Shown: positions 21,854 to 31,308, numbered from the stretch's first letter. The stretch is DNA of 37,507 nt from CAZCQP01 sp964500895 (GCA_964500895.1 CAZCQP010000028.1:1-37507), one strand, 5' to 3'. Program-made: numbers and translations. Notes: generated by a model from the sequence alone, not told the origin.

Positions 21854-23278
21854 TTAGCGAATATAGTCGGCCAAAGTCATTTGCATGATGTTGGCACCCA
21901 CTTTTAATGAAGCCTCGTATGCCATTTTGGCCATGCTCAGCTGGATGCCGGCTTCCACCATGTCTGTGTCTTGGGCATCGGACAAAAGCTCTTTATAGTT
22001 GGTAAGGTCGCCCTTAAGCCTGGTATCAATAAGGTTAAGCCTGCTCATGCGGCTGCCCAAGTCTGTTTCTCTGGTGGAAATGTTGGCAAAGTGTTTGTCC
22101 ACCAGCCCCAGCATGTTGTTGAACCGTTCATATAAGGCGGTTTCAATCTCCTGCTTTTCCAGGGTTAATTGTTCCGTTACTGCTGTGTCCGCTTCATCCG
22201 GGGTCATGCCTAATGCCAGAAACTTATTTTTCAGCTGGTTTTCATCGGAAAGCTGTACGCTCTTTACAAAGTTGGTAAAGTTGCGCAAATCTGCATACAG
22301 TTTATCGGTATATACATCTTTGCCTAAAGTGTTCACGGCAATACGTGTGTTTACGCCAAATTCATACTCCAGCTGCTGGCCGGCCATGGTGTAATTTTTG
22401 CCGGTGTCTAAATCGGTACAAGTGAAATATACCATGGGGTTTAAGTCACCGGCACTGAAATTGGTTTTATCATAATTAACGGTTAAGTTAACGGTTTGAA
22501 TGGCCGTGTAGGCATCTTTGCCCAGCACCAGTTCCCCGGTTTCCGCTATGAAAAACACTTCGTCATCAGCTGGGCTATAGGCATCTGCCAAGCCTGTCGT
22601 GCCGTCCACATCCGTTAAGTTTTTGGACACTACGTTAATGGTGGTGCCTGCGGGCCACCCGGTAATGGTGGGCACACCCGTGCCTGTATAGGCCAGCTTT
22701 AAGATGTTGGAATCTTGCATGACGGGTTTGGTTACATTGCCGTAAAGGGGGTCTCCCACTTTGGCCAGTGTTTTGGTGGTTTCTACGTTACCGCCGCCAA
22801 ATTGCTGGGTAATGTTAAAGGAAAAGGTATTATCCGCTTCAAACACAGGGGGTTGGTCTGTTCTGAAGCCGGAAAACAAATACCGCCCGGCATAGGTGCT
22901 GTTCATTTCCTTGCCCAGCTGGTCCATGTATTGGGCAATGTTGGTGGCAATGGCGCCACGGTCGTCAAAAATGTTAGAGCCGTTGGCACCTTGCACCAGC
23001 AAGGTACGGATGTTATCCATAATTTGGGTAACGTTCATAAAAGATTTATCTGTGCCGGTCATCCAGGAAAGGCCCTGGCTGACGTTGCGTTTATACTGCT
23101 CTGTTTCCGACACGTTGGTGCGGAATTTTAAAGCCCTGGCCGCCAGAATGGGGTCGTCGGAGGGCACAGAAATACGCTTGGTGCTGGAAATTTGGTTTTC
23201 CAATTTGTCCAAGGTAGACAAGTTCCGTTGCATATTTAAAAGCATTCGATTGGTCATCATAGAATTGGTTATGCGCAT
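21854..23278 (-). CDS. flgL: Flagellar hook-associated protein 3 (FlgL)
   Basis: 474 residues. The flagellin-like N-terminal helix region (MRITNSMMTNRMLLNMQRNL) with SDDPILAARAL, and the C-terminal helix region (QDTDMVEAGIQLSMAKMAYEASLKVGANIMQMTLADYIR, read in pieces), are both FlgL hallmarks. The middle (about 170-330) is a variable beta-rich domain, larger than in short FlgL proteins. FlgL forms the second junction ring between hook and filament, next to FlgK. GAGGTGATATA precedes ATG 23278. It is 18 nt after flgK. Confidence 0.94.
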   Translation of the reverse strand: MRITNSMMTNRMLLNMQRNLSTLDKLENQISSTKRISVPSDDPILAARALKFRTNVSETEQYKRNVSQGLSWMTGTDKSFMNVTQIMDNIRTLLVQGANGSNIFDDRGAIATNIAQYMDQLGKEMNSTYAGRYLFSGFRTDQPPVFEADNTFSFNITQQFGGGNVETTKTLAKVGDPLYGNVTKPVMQDSNILKLAYTGTGVPTITGWPAGTTINVVSKNLTDVDGTTGLADAYSPADDEVFFIAETGELVLGKDAYTAIQTVNLTVNYDKTNFSAGDLNPMVYFTCTDLDTGKNYTMAGQQLEYEFGVNTRIAVNTLGKDVYTDKLYADLRNFTNFVKSVQLSDENQLKNKFLALGMTPDEADTAVTEQLTLEKQEIETALYERFNNMLGLVDKHFANISTRETDLGSRMSRLNLIDTRLKGDLTNYKELLSDAQDTDMVEAGIQLSMAKMAYEASLKVGANIMQMTLADYIR

Positions 23279-23296
23279 TATATCACCTCGTTTGCA

Positions 23297-25177
23297 TTAT
23301 ACGCCCATACGGTTAATGGTGATGTCGTAAATGCTGTCTATTACATTAATCAGCTTGGAAGCGGCCTGGAAAAGCTGTTGATGTTTCACCATCATGGCCA
23401 TTTCCTCTGATAAATCTACACCAGAAACAGATTTCCGCTGGTTGTCGATGGCTACGGATAAGTCTGTATAACTTTTGTTAAACTTGGCCGCCTGGTTTAC
23501 ATCTATGCCCAGCGCACTGGCAATGCCAATGACATAATCTGCAATCTTGCCTTCGGCAAACATGCCTTTAAAATTCTTTAAGTCAATAAATTGGTTAATG
23601 ACTTGGTTGGCGCTTTCACCCAGATTGGGGGCGGAAGCAGCGGCCAGCAGGTCTGGGTTTTCCAGCTCTGTGTTAACGGCGAAGTTCAGACCGTTTAAAT
23701 TGCGGTAGTCTAAAATGGCTGCTGTGTTGGTGCCAAAAGTGAAAAACAAAGTGCCCAGATTTTGGCCGCCATTCACGTTGTTAAAACCGTTCATATGCCC
23801 GACAACGCCGGGAATGTTGTTATCGTTTCTGTCCTTGCCCTCATTAATGGCTTTAACGAAAGTACGCACCAGCTCATTCAGCTTATCCATGTAGTGGGGG
23901 ACACCCTTATAGGATGTGGTTTTACCCACATTGGCTGATGCGATGGTACCTGCGGGGATAGGGGTAGCAGCGGTGTCTATGGTGAACGTGCCGCTCCATG
24001 TTCGGGTGTTGGGGTTGTAAGTGCCCACATAGTCCGAATATTTCAGGCTATAGTTTTTATTGTTAATGGTTACGTTGATAAGCCCCGTGCTGTGGTCCAT
24101 TAAATCGGTGCGCATGGTGGGGTCTAAAGTAAAGCTGATGGTGTTGGGGGGGCCGGCATTCACAGTGACACCGCCCTGGTTGCGCACATAGTAGGCATTG
24201 TTGCCGTCCCGTGCGTCTATCAGTCCTTTTAATTCACCTTTCAGCTCTGAACTATAAATATCAAAGAAACCGCCGCCATCGGTAAACATGATGTCGTATA
24301 AACCGTTAACATCCATGGGGTTCCGTTTGTCTTGGGAGTTGGGGTAGAGGGTTTTGTCCAGGTCTCTGGCCACAACGGCAATCCCTCTGGCAGAAGCACC
24401 CGTTACCAGCTCGCTGCCGTTGATGTAGACGGAAAACACTTTTTTGCTTTTGTTCCGGTCTTCCGGCTCAGGGTACTTGCCCATGGCGTAGTCTTCATCG
24501 GTTTCTACTTCCGTGGCTTCAACGTTCACGTACAGGGAAAGCTCGTCAATCAGCCGGGCCCGTTCATCCCGAAGGTCATTGGCTCTGGAGCCGTCCATTT
24601 CAAATTTGGTAATCTGGCTGTTTAAGCTGGCAATTTGTTGCCCCAGGCTGTTGATGGTTTGCACCACCGTGCGTACTTCTTCGTTTATATCCCGCTGCTG
24701 TTTTTTCAAACTTTCAGCGGTGCTGTTAATAAAGGAAGTAAGGCTTTTTCCGGCTTGAATCACGTTGGTACGGTAGGTGGGGTCTCCGGCGGTTTGAGAC
24801 AAATCTTGCAGTGTATTAAAAAACGCATTAAACCCGGTGGTAGCACCGGTGGCGGATAATTCTCTAAAAACCCGTTCCACCATGCTCATTTGGGTATATT
24901 TCTGCTTGTATTCCCCTAAAACGGCCCGTTCCGTCCAATATTTGGTATCTAAATAAAAATCACGGTATTGGCCAATGCCGTAAATTTCGGCACCGGTACC
25001 GATCATGCCTTTGCCGTTGTAGTAGGTGATGGGCCAGCTGGCCCGTTGTTCTGCGTATTGTCTGGAGTAGCCGGGGATTTCGGCGTTGGCCACGTTGTGG
25101 GACACCACTTCAAGGTTGCCCCTGGCCACGTAAAGCGCCGATGTAGCGACATTAAATTCAAAAAATGCAGAGCGCAT
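23297..25177 (-). CDS. flgK: Flagellar hook-associated protein 1 (FlgK), second copy
   Basis: 626 residues. The N-terminal D0/D1 region has SALYVARGNLEVVSHNVANA and IPGYSRQ, and the C-terminus has SGVDLSEEMAMMVKHQQLFQAASKLINVIDSIYD. Between SELKGELKGLIDARDG and YMDKLNELVRTFVKAINEG is a beta-rich variable domain of about 110 residues. FlgK is the first hook-filament junction protein. This copy directly follows another FlgK-like gene (32-nt gap). AGGAAGG precedes the ATG. Whether both copies assemble in one filament junction is not known. Confidence 0.93.
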   Translation of the reverse strand: MRSAFFEFNVATSALYVARGNLEVVSHNVANAEIPGYSRQYAEQRASWPITYYNGKGMIGTGAEIYGIGQYRDFYLDTKYWTERAVLGEYKQKYTQMSMVERVFRELSATGATTGFNAFFNTLQDLSQTAGDPTYRTNVIQAGKSLTSFINSTAESLKKQQRDINEEVRTVVQTINSLGQQIASLNSQITKFEMDGSRANDLRDERARLIDELSLYVNVEATEVETDEDYAMGKYPEPEDRNKSKKVFSVYINGSELVTGASARGIAVVARDLDKTLYPNSQDKRNPMDVNGLYDIMFTDGGGFFDIYSSELKGELKGLIDARDGNNAYYVRNQGGVTVNAGPPNTISFTLDPTMRTDLMDHSTGLINVTINNKNYSLKYSDYVGTYNPNTRTWSGTFTIDTAATPIPAGTIASANVGKTTSYKGVPHYMDKLNELVRTFVKAINEGKDRNDNNIPGVVGHMNGFNNVNGGQNLGTLFFTFGTNTAAILDYRNLNGLNFAVNTELENPDLLAAASAPNLGESANQVINQFIDLKNFKGMFAEGKIADYVIGIASALGIDVNQAAKFNKSYTDLSVAIDNQRKSVSGVDLSEEMAMMVKHQQLFQAASKLINVIDSIYDITINRMGV

Positions 25178-25209
25178 AAAGGTCTTCCTTCCTGCTTACA
25201 GCCCTTTGC

Positions 25210-27189
25210 TTAACGCATCATGGTAATGAGGGTGTCAAACATGGTGGTTAACGTGTTAATCACACGGGCAGAGGCGTTGTAAGCGTGTTGATATTTCAGC
25301 ATACTGGTCATTTCCTCGTCCAGAGATACCCCGGACAAAGACTGCCGCTTGTTTTCAATTTGGGTAATAAGGGTGTGCTGGGCCGAATTAAAACGCATGG
25401 CTTCCTGGGTTTGGTTCCCAATGCTAGAGACCAGTTGTTTGTAAGTGTCATCCACATTCATGGGTTCGGACCCACCGATGGCAATAAACCCGCTTTTCCA
25501 TTTCTCCATCATGTCCAGCACCAGCCGGGTATCTTCCACATCACCTTGGTTCAAAGAAAACGCCAGCATGTTGTAACCGTCTGTGTTTAACAAATCCGGG
25601 TTTACCATCACGTTACCCAAGGTGTAAAGGGAGTAGTGGTTGGTGGGGTCTTCCGGTATTAAATCGTTTCCGTTAAAGCGCTGGTCGTAAGGGGGGTATT
25701 TGCGAACAAAAACCTCCATATATTGGCTGTCATCCAAGCCGTAAGGTGCGTTGGGGTCTTTAATGTAATGGCCGGGGTTCCCGGGGTCTTCAATGTAAGG
25801 AGACACCGCATCATTAATTAAAGTGATGACGCTGTGTACCAGCGTGTCAAAATCCTTCATCATTTTAGGAACCATGGCGTATTGTACGTTGAAGACTTCC
25901 TTTTGGTACTGCTTGTATATTTGCTTTTGCCCGGCTTCATAGGTGTCATAACCCTGGGTATAGGTGTTGTAGGCGGTTTCAAAGCCCGTAGGCAAATTGG
26001 TATTGTTTGTAATTCTTGGTGGCCGGGGCGCTGTTGGCGGCGGCGGGTTGGGGGTTGGGTTGGCATTATAGGCTGCATAAGCAGTCTGATAGTTGGCCAA
26101 GTCCAGCAAGTATTGGTCGAACTGGGCTTTAAAAGGCGCATTGGCCCAGTCACCACCGGGAAAGGTGGTTCCGTCCGTAGGGTCCGGCGGGTTGGCCCAA
26201 AGGGGGCCGGAGGGGCAGGTGGGATTGGTGGCGTAGTTTGCCGGTGCAAACCCTCTGGATACTAAAAGCCCTTTTAAAGAACCTTTGTCTAAACCGTTTT
26301 CCGCTGTAATGGGCCCGGCAAAGTCAAAAAGGGTGTAATAGGAATTTGGGGGTGCATCGTACGCCAAAATCTCGGTGGTGCGTCCGCCTGTAAAGACCGG
26401 CTCTATAAAAGTGGTGCCAGGAGCACAGTATTTCAAACTGATTTTATTTGGAAGATTGTTCAGCAAAAGATCACGGCCTTCACACATAATGTCTACCGTA
26501 CCTTTGGGGGTTTCTTTATATTCAATGTTTAAGTAGCCGCTTAATTCATCCAGCAACACATTGCGGGTGTCTCTGAAATCGTTGGCCCGGTCCCCGCTCA
26601 TTTCAACCTGTGCGATGCGTTGGTTTAAAATGGCAATTTGCTCTACAATTTCATTAATTCGGGTAACACTGGCCCGAATCTGGCCGTCCAAGTTTTTCTG
26701 GTATTTTAAGAGCTCGTTATACACAGTATCTGCTTTTTCTAAAAAGGAAACAGCTGTAGAAACAAAATTAGCCCGGGTTTCAAGGCCCGGCTGATACACG
26801 CTTAATTCATTCAAAGCATTCCACAGATCGTGAAAGACCGATTGGGCATTATACCGGCTTTGCAGTTCGCCCAAAATGGATTCAATTTCCCGGCCGGTGG
26901 TGGCTTTTGAAAGATAAAAGCCGCCTTTGCTGTTCTCCTGGCGGTAAGTGATGTCTATAAAATTGTCCCGTATTTGCTGAATGCGAGCCACATCGGTGCC
27001 AAGGCCCACTTGCAGAACGCCATCCGGGTTATGGCCAATGGTCTGATATATGAAATCTTTTTGCAGTACCCGTTGGCGCACATAACCAGGAACCACAGAG
27101 TTGGCCATGTTGTGCCCGGTAACACTTAAACCGGATTGGGCCGCTCTTAGGCCGCTGGTGGCCACGGATAAGCTTGACATAATAGACAT
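25210..27189 (-). CDS. flgK: Flagellar hook-associated protein 1 (FlgK), first copy with Pro/Tyr-rich insertion
   Basis: 659 residues. FlgK ends are present: GLRAAQSGLSVTGHNMANSV and VPGYVRQR at the start, and SGVSLDEEMTSMLKYQHAYNASARVINTLTTMFDTLI-type sequence at the end (given here in summary). The insertion point used for variable domains, after GSLKGLLVSRG (about residue 313), carries about 115 residues rich in Pro, Asn and Tyr, including NPTPNPPPPTAPRPP, before the D1 helix resumes at about 438. It differs from the second FlgK in length and in this domain. AAGGAAGG precedes ATG 27189; an ATG three codons later is also possible. It follows flgN by 35 nt. Confidence 0.9.
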   Translation of the reverse strand: MSIMSSLSVATSGLRAAQSGLSVTGHNMANSVVPGYVRQRVLQKDFIYQTIGHNPDGVLQVGLGTDVARIQQIRDNFIDITYRQENSKGGFYLSKATTGREIESILGELQSRYNAQSVFHDLWNALNELSVYQPGLETRANFVSTAVSFLEKADTVYNELLKYQKNLDGQIRASVTRINEIVEQIAILNQRIAQVEMSGDRANDFRDTRNVLLDELSGYLNIEYKETPKGTVDIMCEGRDLLLNNLPNKISLKYCAPGTTFIEPVFTGGRTTEILAYDAPPNSYYTLFDFAGPITAENGLDKGSLKGLLVSRGFAPANYATNPTCPSGPLWANPPDPTDGTTFPGGDWANAPFKAQFDQYLLDLANYQTAYAAYNANPTPNPPPPTAPRPPRITNNTNLPTGFETAYNTYTQGYDTYEAGQKQIYKQYQKEVFNVQYAMVPKMMKDFDTLVHSVITLINDAVSPYIEDPGNPGHYIKDPNAPYGLDDSQYMEVFVRKYPPYDQRFNGNDLIPEDPTNHYSLYTLGNVMVNPDLLNTDGYNMLAFSLNQGDVEDTRLVLDMMEKWKSGFIAIGGSEPMNVDDTYKQLVSSIGNQTQEAMRFNSAQHTLITQIENKRQSLSGVSLDEEMTSMLKYQHAYNASARVINTLTTMFDTLITMMR

Positions 27190-27224
27190 AAGAAAACCTT
27201 CCTTAAAATAAGCATGAATGGTTT

Positions 27225-27725
27225 TTACTGTTTTGCATCAAACAAGGAAGTGCCGGTGGGGGTGTTGTCATGGTTCCCGCCGTAATGGGGCACATCTGGA
27301 GCAGTGGTGCTTCTAATCATGTTCATGGTGAAATCAATGTAGTCCAACGCATGGTTTATGAGCAACCTGTTCTGGTCGTTGGACTGTGCCAACGCCTCTG
27401 CCGCCTGGGTCATACGCCCTTTTAGCTCTAGCAAAGGGGTGTGTTCAGGCTGGCCTTCCACCAGCCCTAAAAGGGTGGAAAGGGTAAAAGTAGCCGCATC
27501 CTGATTCAGCACATTGGCAATGTCCTGCATTAGAATGAGGCATTTTTTTTCCAAACGCTGGCTGCTTCCCACAATGGTATTTTCTAGTGCAGTTATTTTT
27601 TGAAGCGATGGAACATCGTTATTTACAATAACTTCTTTTTTTTCAATAGAAAGAGCAAGCAAATTGTCAACATTTTCTGCTTGCTCTGAAAGCAAAGCTG
27701 TCAGCTCGCTTAAAAGCCCTGCCAT
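27225..27725 (-). CDS. flgN: Flagellar export chaperone FlgN
   Basis: 166 residues, almost fully helical, with the FlgN layout: an N-terminal LLSELTALLSEQAENVDNLLAL helix, central ALENTIVGSSQRLEKK, and a later helix (NQNRLLINHALDYIDFTMNM-like) containing the client-binding region. FlgN holds FlgK and FlgL before secretion. Position between flgM and flgK supports the call. GGGGG lies about 8 nt before the ATG. Confidence 0.85.
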   Translation of the reverse strand: MAGLLSELTALLSEQAENVDNLLALSIEKKEVIVNNDVPSLQKITALENTIVGSSQRLEKKCLILMQDIANVLNQDAATFTLSTLLGLVEGQPEHTPLLELKGRMTQAAEALAQSNDQNRLLINHALDYIDFTMNMIRSTTAPDVPHYGGNHDNTPTGTSLFDAKQ

Positions 27726-27752
27726 GCAATAGTCCCCCTGCAGCGTGATGCA

Positions 27753-28046
27753 TCACACCATAAAAAATTTAGCAAGCATTTTTTCTGAAACCAACTCTGT
27801 AGAGATGTTGTAAGTGCCTGCTTCTATTTTGGCCTTAATGCTGGCCACCTTTTCCGTGCGCACATCGGGCACGGCAGAAAGGGCTTGCATGACAGATTGA
27901 AAATCTTTTGCGGGTGAAGAAATGGCCACCATGTCTTTTTTGCCTTCAGCAGTTTCCTGTTTGCCGTAGCGAACGGGAATGGAAGGGCGGTTTAAAGCCG
28001 CAGACACTTCATAAGCGCCATATATGTTTCTCACCTCATTACTCAT
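27753..28046 (-). CDS. flgM: Anti-sigma-28 factor FlgM
   Basis: 97 residues. The C-terminal half has the FlgM signature: VAISSPAKDFQSVMQALSAV, then VRTEKVASIKAKIEAGTYNI and SEKMLAKF. The N-terminal half is unstructured-looking. FlgM binds sigma-28 (FliA/SigD) and is exported when the hook is complete, releasing late flagellar transcription. ATG 28046 has GGCAGGTG 8 nt upstream; an ATG three codons further back is less well placed. It is the first gene behind the sigma-28 type promoter at 28165-28191, giving the usual autoregulation. Confidence 0.93.
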   Translation of the reverse strand: MSNEVRNIYGAYEVSAALNRPSIPVRYGKQETAEGKKDMVAISSPAKDFQSVMQALSAVPDVRTEKVASIKAKIEAGTYNISTELVSEKMLAKFFMV

Positions 28047-28164
28047 ACAAAACACCTGCCATTACTTTTTACTCTTTGCAAGCTACTCTTTTTTGCAAGC
28101 CTGTACGGGGTACAGTTTTTACTTTTCCAACAGTTCAAATTTGTTTTTGAACCTTTCATATTTA

Positions 28165-28191
28165 TTATCGGCAAGTTTGATTGAACTATTA
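28165..28191 (-). promoter_or_regulatory. Sigma-28 (FliA/SigD) promoter of the flagellar operon
   Basis: On the - strand the sequence is TAAT (28191-28188), 15 nt, then GCCGATAA (28172-28165). The consensus is TAAA-N15-GCCGATAA, so only one base differs. It drives the flgM-to-csrA genes. Confidence 0.85.
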
Positions 28192-28210
28192 AGCTTTTTT
28201 CAAAAAATTA

Positions 28211-28244
28211 AAATAAAAAGAGCACCGGGTTTAAGCCGATGCTC
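28211..28244 (-). terminator. Terminator of nhaC
   Basis: On the - strand GAGCATCGG and CCGGTGCTC form a 9-bp stem with one wobble pair and a 7-nt loop, followed by TTTTTATTT. It lies 15 nt after the nhaC stop. Confidence 0.85.
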
Positions 28245-28258
28245 TCATTTGGAAAAAA

Positions 28259-29731
28259 TTATGCGTTTAATGCGCCGCCCATTTCAAATTCTTGTCTTAC
28301 TTTCACCATTTCTTCTTCAGGCAGTTTTTCCATGGTGATGCCTGTAAAGCCCATAAAGATGGAAACGAATGGGTTAATAATATTTAAGAAGCAGTAGGGT
28401 AAGTATGCCAACGGGCTAACCCCAAGCACCGAGAACATGTAAGCCCCGCAAGAGTTCCATGGGATAAGCGGAGAAGTAAGTGTGCCACAGTCCTCTAAAC
28501 AACGGGACAGATTTTTAGGAGACAGACCCCGTTTTCTGTATTCGTTTTTATACATTCTACCGGGAATAACAATGGCCAGGTATTGGTCGCCGGTAACCAA
28601 GTTCAAGAAGAAACAGGACAAAAGGGTAACGGTAACCAGTGAACCGGTATTTTTCGCAAAAGCCAGTAATGCATCTGCAATAACTTCCAAGCAGCGGGAT
28701 TTTTCCATCATACCGCCCACAGTCATGGAGCAGAATACAATAGACACAGACCATAACATGCCTTGCATACCGCCGTTGGTAAGCAAATCGTCAACATACA
28801 GGTTGCCGGTATCTGCCACATAACCATCGTTGGCCACGCTAACAACAGCGGCAATACAGTCTTGCATAGATTCAAAATAACCAGCCTGGAAAATAAAGAA
28901 GAAAAGTGCGCCCAGCAATGTGCCGCCAATAAGGCCAGGCAGTGCGGGAACTTTAAAGACCACCATTAGAATAACTGTAATGGGTGGAATTAACAAGAAA
29001 ATATTGATATTGAAATTGCTGTTTAACGATACTAAAAGCTCATCAATTTGTGCAAGATCCAGCTCTGATCCGCCATATTTAAAGCCAATAACGGCAAAAA
29101 TAACAAGCGCAATGATAAGGCTGGGGCCGGTGGTGTACACCATGTGACGGATGTGGTCAAACAAGGTAGAACCTGCGACAGCTGGTGCCAGATTGGTAGT
29201 GTCGGATAAAGGGGACATTTTGTCACCGAAATATGCACCGGAAATGATAGCGCCGCATGTGATGGGTGCGGGTATACCAAGACCTAAACCGATGCCTAGA
29301 AGGGCAACACCAATGGTGCCGGCTGTTGTCCAGGAACTGCCGGTGGCTAAAGATACGATAGCGCATACCAAGCAGGATACAGCCAGAAAAACAGATGGGT
29401 GAATGATTTGCAGGCCGTAGTAAATCATGGCGGGCACAGTGCCGGACAATATCCAAACACCAATGAGTGCACCCACAATAATAAGAATTAAACAAGCTTG
29501 CATAGACATATGTATGGCTTCCAGAAACGCATCTTCAAGTTCTTTCCATGTGAAGCCTAAAGAGATACCCACAATACCAGCTACAACGGCGGCCATAACC
29601 AATGGCACGTGGGGGCTTTCTTCCAGCATAAGTACAGCGTAGCTTAAGAATACAATGAGTGAAACAACAGGTATCAACGCTACGAGTAAGGTAGGCTTTT
29701 TCTTAATCCTTTGTCCCTTTTTTTCTTCCAT
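28259..29731 (-). CDS. nhaC: Na+/H+ antiporter, NhaC family
   Basis: 490 residues with about 11-12 membrane segments and a charged N-terminus (MEEKKGQRIKKKP). Family hallmarks are the conserved Gly/Ser-rich stretch ATGSSWTTAGTIG and the signature GAYFGDKMSPLSDTTNLAPA, both near the transport site in NhaC proteins. NhaC relatives exchange protons for sodium; some are malate-lactate or amino-acid antiporters, so the exact substrate is not certain. GAGAGGA precedes the ATG by about 9 nt. It is a single-gene unit with its own promoter, an approximately 100-nt leader and a terminator. Confidence 0.92.
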   Translation of the reverse strand: MEEKKGQRIKKKPTLLVALIPVVSLIVFLSYAVLMLEESPHVPLVMAAVVAGIVGISLGFTWKELEDAFLEAIHMSMQACLILIIVGALIGVWILSGTVPAMIYYGLQIIHPSVFLAVSCLVCAIVSLATGSSWTTAGTIGVALLGIGLGLGIPAPITCGAIISGAYFGDKMSPLSDTTNLAPAVAGSTLFDHIRHMVYTTGPSLIIALVIFAVIGFKYGGSELDLAQIDELLVSLNSNFNINIFLLIPPITVILMVVFKVPALPGLIGGTLLGALFFFIFQAGYFESMQDCIAAVVSVANDGYVADTGNLYVDDLLTNGGMQGMLWSVSIVFCSMTVGGMMEKSRCLEVIADALLAFAKNTGSLVTVTLLSCFFLNLVTGDQYLAIVIPGRMYKNEYRKRGLSPKNLSRCLEDCGTLTSPLIPWNSCGAYMFSVLGVSPLAYLPYCFLNIINPFVSIFMGFTGITMEKLPEEEMVKVRQEFEMGGALNA

Positions 29732-29838
29732 TTAACACAATCCTCTCTAAAATAAGATTATTTTATTGGAACTGAAAAACGGTAACCAGTAACTGAAAAG
29801 CCTCCCTTCCAAATGGTTTATGCGGTTTAATTGTAGAA

Positions 29839-29867
29839 ATTATAACATGCAATCTGGAATTAGTAAA
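29839..29867 (-). promoter_or_regulatory. Promoter of nhaC
   Basis: On the - strand TTTACT (29867-29862) is followed after 17 nt by a perfect TATAAT (29844-29839). The expected start near 29832 leaves a leader of about 100 nt. The rest of 29732-30009 shows no gene. Confidence 0.7.
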
Positions 29868-30009
29868 GAATTTTTTAAATTTTGCAACTTGTGATCTGTC
29901 CCAAATAAAAACAGTGCAGGCCAGCAGGTTTTTGTGAAAAGCAATTGTGCAGAATCACAATGGAGATGCAGAGCGTTAAGAAAAGCTGGAAATACCTTCG
30001 TTAACCTGC

Positions 30010-31308
30010 TTATAGCAGCCCATGAAAGCAATTGCGTACATCCCCTTGCATATAAAGGGAACCAAACACACAAACAAGGGCGTTTGGGTCTTGGGTGGCT
30101 TCTTGCAGCGCCTCTTTTAATTGAAGAAAGGGGGTAGCCAATGGTTCTAGGCACTGCTGTTCTTTACACAAGTTGTTGATGTAAGCAGCCAGGTCTTCTG
30201 CGGCCAGGGCACGGGGATTGTTCGGGGTAACGGTGATAAAGCGCTTGGCCAAGGGCAGCACAGCTTGTACCATCTGCGCATAGTCTTTGTCCGAAAGCAC
30301 GCCCATAACAAAACACCATTTTTTTCCCGGGAAATAAGTTGCAAGCCCACGGCATAAAGTTTCCACTCCCGGCTGGTTATGGGCGCCGTCTATGATGGTT
30401 ACCGGCTGCTTGCAAACCACTTCAAACCGCCCGGGCCAGCGGGTATTCAGCAGTCCAGCTTCCAAGGCTTCTTGTGTAATGTTCAGTCCTTTTTCCCGCA
30501 GCAACTGAACCGCCAATACGGCTAAATATGCGTTTTCTTGCTGGTGGGGGCCTAAGAGGGCAATGGTCAGCCGTTCATAGCCAGGGGCAGAAAAACTTTG
30601 GCCGTCCAGGCTATGGGATAACGGAGCAAGCTGGCTGTAATTGGCAATGGTGCATGTGGCGTTCCGTTCCTGGCACAGCTTTTGAAGGACTTCAATGGCA
30701 TTGGTTGGCTGGGGTGCGGAAAGCACATGGCCTCCTTCTTTAATGATGCCTCCTTTTTCAAAGGCAATGTCTGCAATGGTGTTGCCTAAATATTCCGTGT
30801 GGTCCAGCCCCAGGGGGGTGATGACGGCCAAAAGGGGGCAATCAATGATGTTGGTGGCATCCAGCCGCCCGCCAAGGCCAACTTCCAGCACCACCACGTC
30901 GCATTTTTCGTGGGCAAAATACAAAAAGCCAAGGGAGGTGACAATTTCGAACTCTGTGGGGTGGTTTTCTCCGTCCGCCACCATGGCATCCACTGCCGCC
31001 TTCACCTGGGCTGTGTATGCGGCAATGGCTTCATCCGAAATATGTTGGCCGTTGACTTGTATGCGTTCATTAAAACGCTGAATGTATGGGGAAGTGTACA
31101 TGCCGGTTTTATACCCTGCCGCCGCCAGAATGTTGCTTAAAAAAGCTACAGTGGAGCCTTTGCCGTTAGTGCCAGCCACGTGGATGAATTGGCATTTTTT
31201 TTGTGGGTTGCCTAGTCTGTCCAGCAAAAGCTTCATGTTGTGCAAGCCCAGCTTGCTGCCGAAACGGTTGGTGCTGTGGATGTATGAAAGGGCTTCGGAA
31301 ATGTTCAT
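30010..31308 (-). CDS. folC: Dihydrofolate synthase / folylpolyglutamate synthase
   Basis: 432 residues. The Mur-ligase-like fold shows the P-loop GTNGKGST, then TSPYIQRFNERI, FEIVTSLGFLYF, EVGLGGRLDATNI and, in the C-terminal domain, DGAHNQPG. It adds glutamate to dihydropteroate and to folates, thematically linked to the one-carbon genes at the left end but not in the same operon. ATG 31308 has GCAGGAG about 12 nt upstream, a long spacing; a TTG seven codons earlier would place that site inside the gene. Its promoter (31345-31373) is back to back with the spoIIIA promoter. Confidence 0.93.
   Translation of the reverse strand: MNISEALSYIHSTNRFGSKLGLHNMKLLLDRLGNPQKKCQFIHVAGTNGKGSTVAFLSNILAAAGYKTGMYTSPYIQRFNERIQVNGQHISDEAIAAYTAQVKAAVDAMVADGENHPTEFEIVTSLGFLYFAHEKCDVVVLEVGLGGRLDATNIIDCPLLAVITPLGLDHTEYLGNTIADIAFEKGGIIKEGGHVLSAPQPTNAIEVLQKLCQERNATCTIANYSQLAPLSHSLDGQSFSAPGYERLTIALLGPHQQENAYLAVLAVQLLREKGLNITQEALEAGLLNTRWPGRFEVVCKQPVTIIDGAHNQPGVETLCRGLATYFPGKKWCFVMGVLSDKDYAQMVQAVLPLAKRFITVTPNNPRALAAEDLAAYINNLCKEQQCLEPLATPFLQLKEALQEATQDPNALVCVFGSLYMQGDVRNCFHGLL

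Noticed and set aside
25860..26265. Overlapping Pro/Gly-rich frames on both strands in the first flgK
   Set aside because: They are shadows of the Pro-rich insertion of FlgK; none has a ribosome site or protein-like features.
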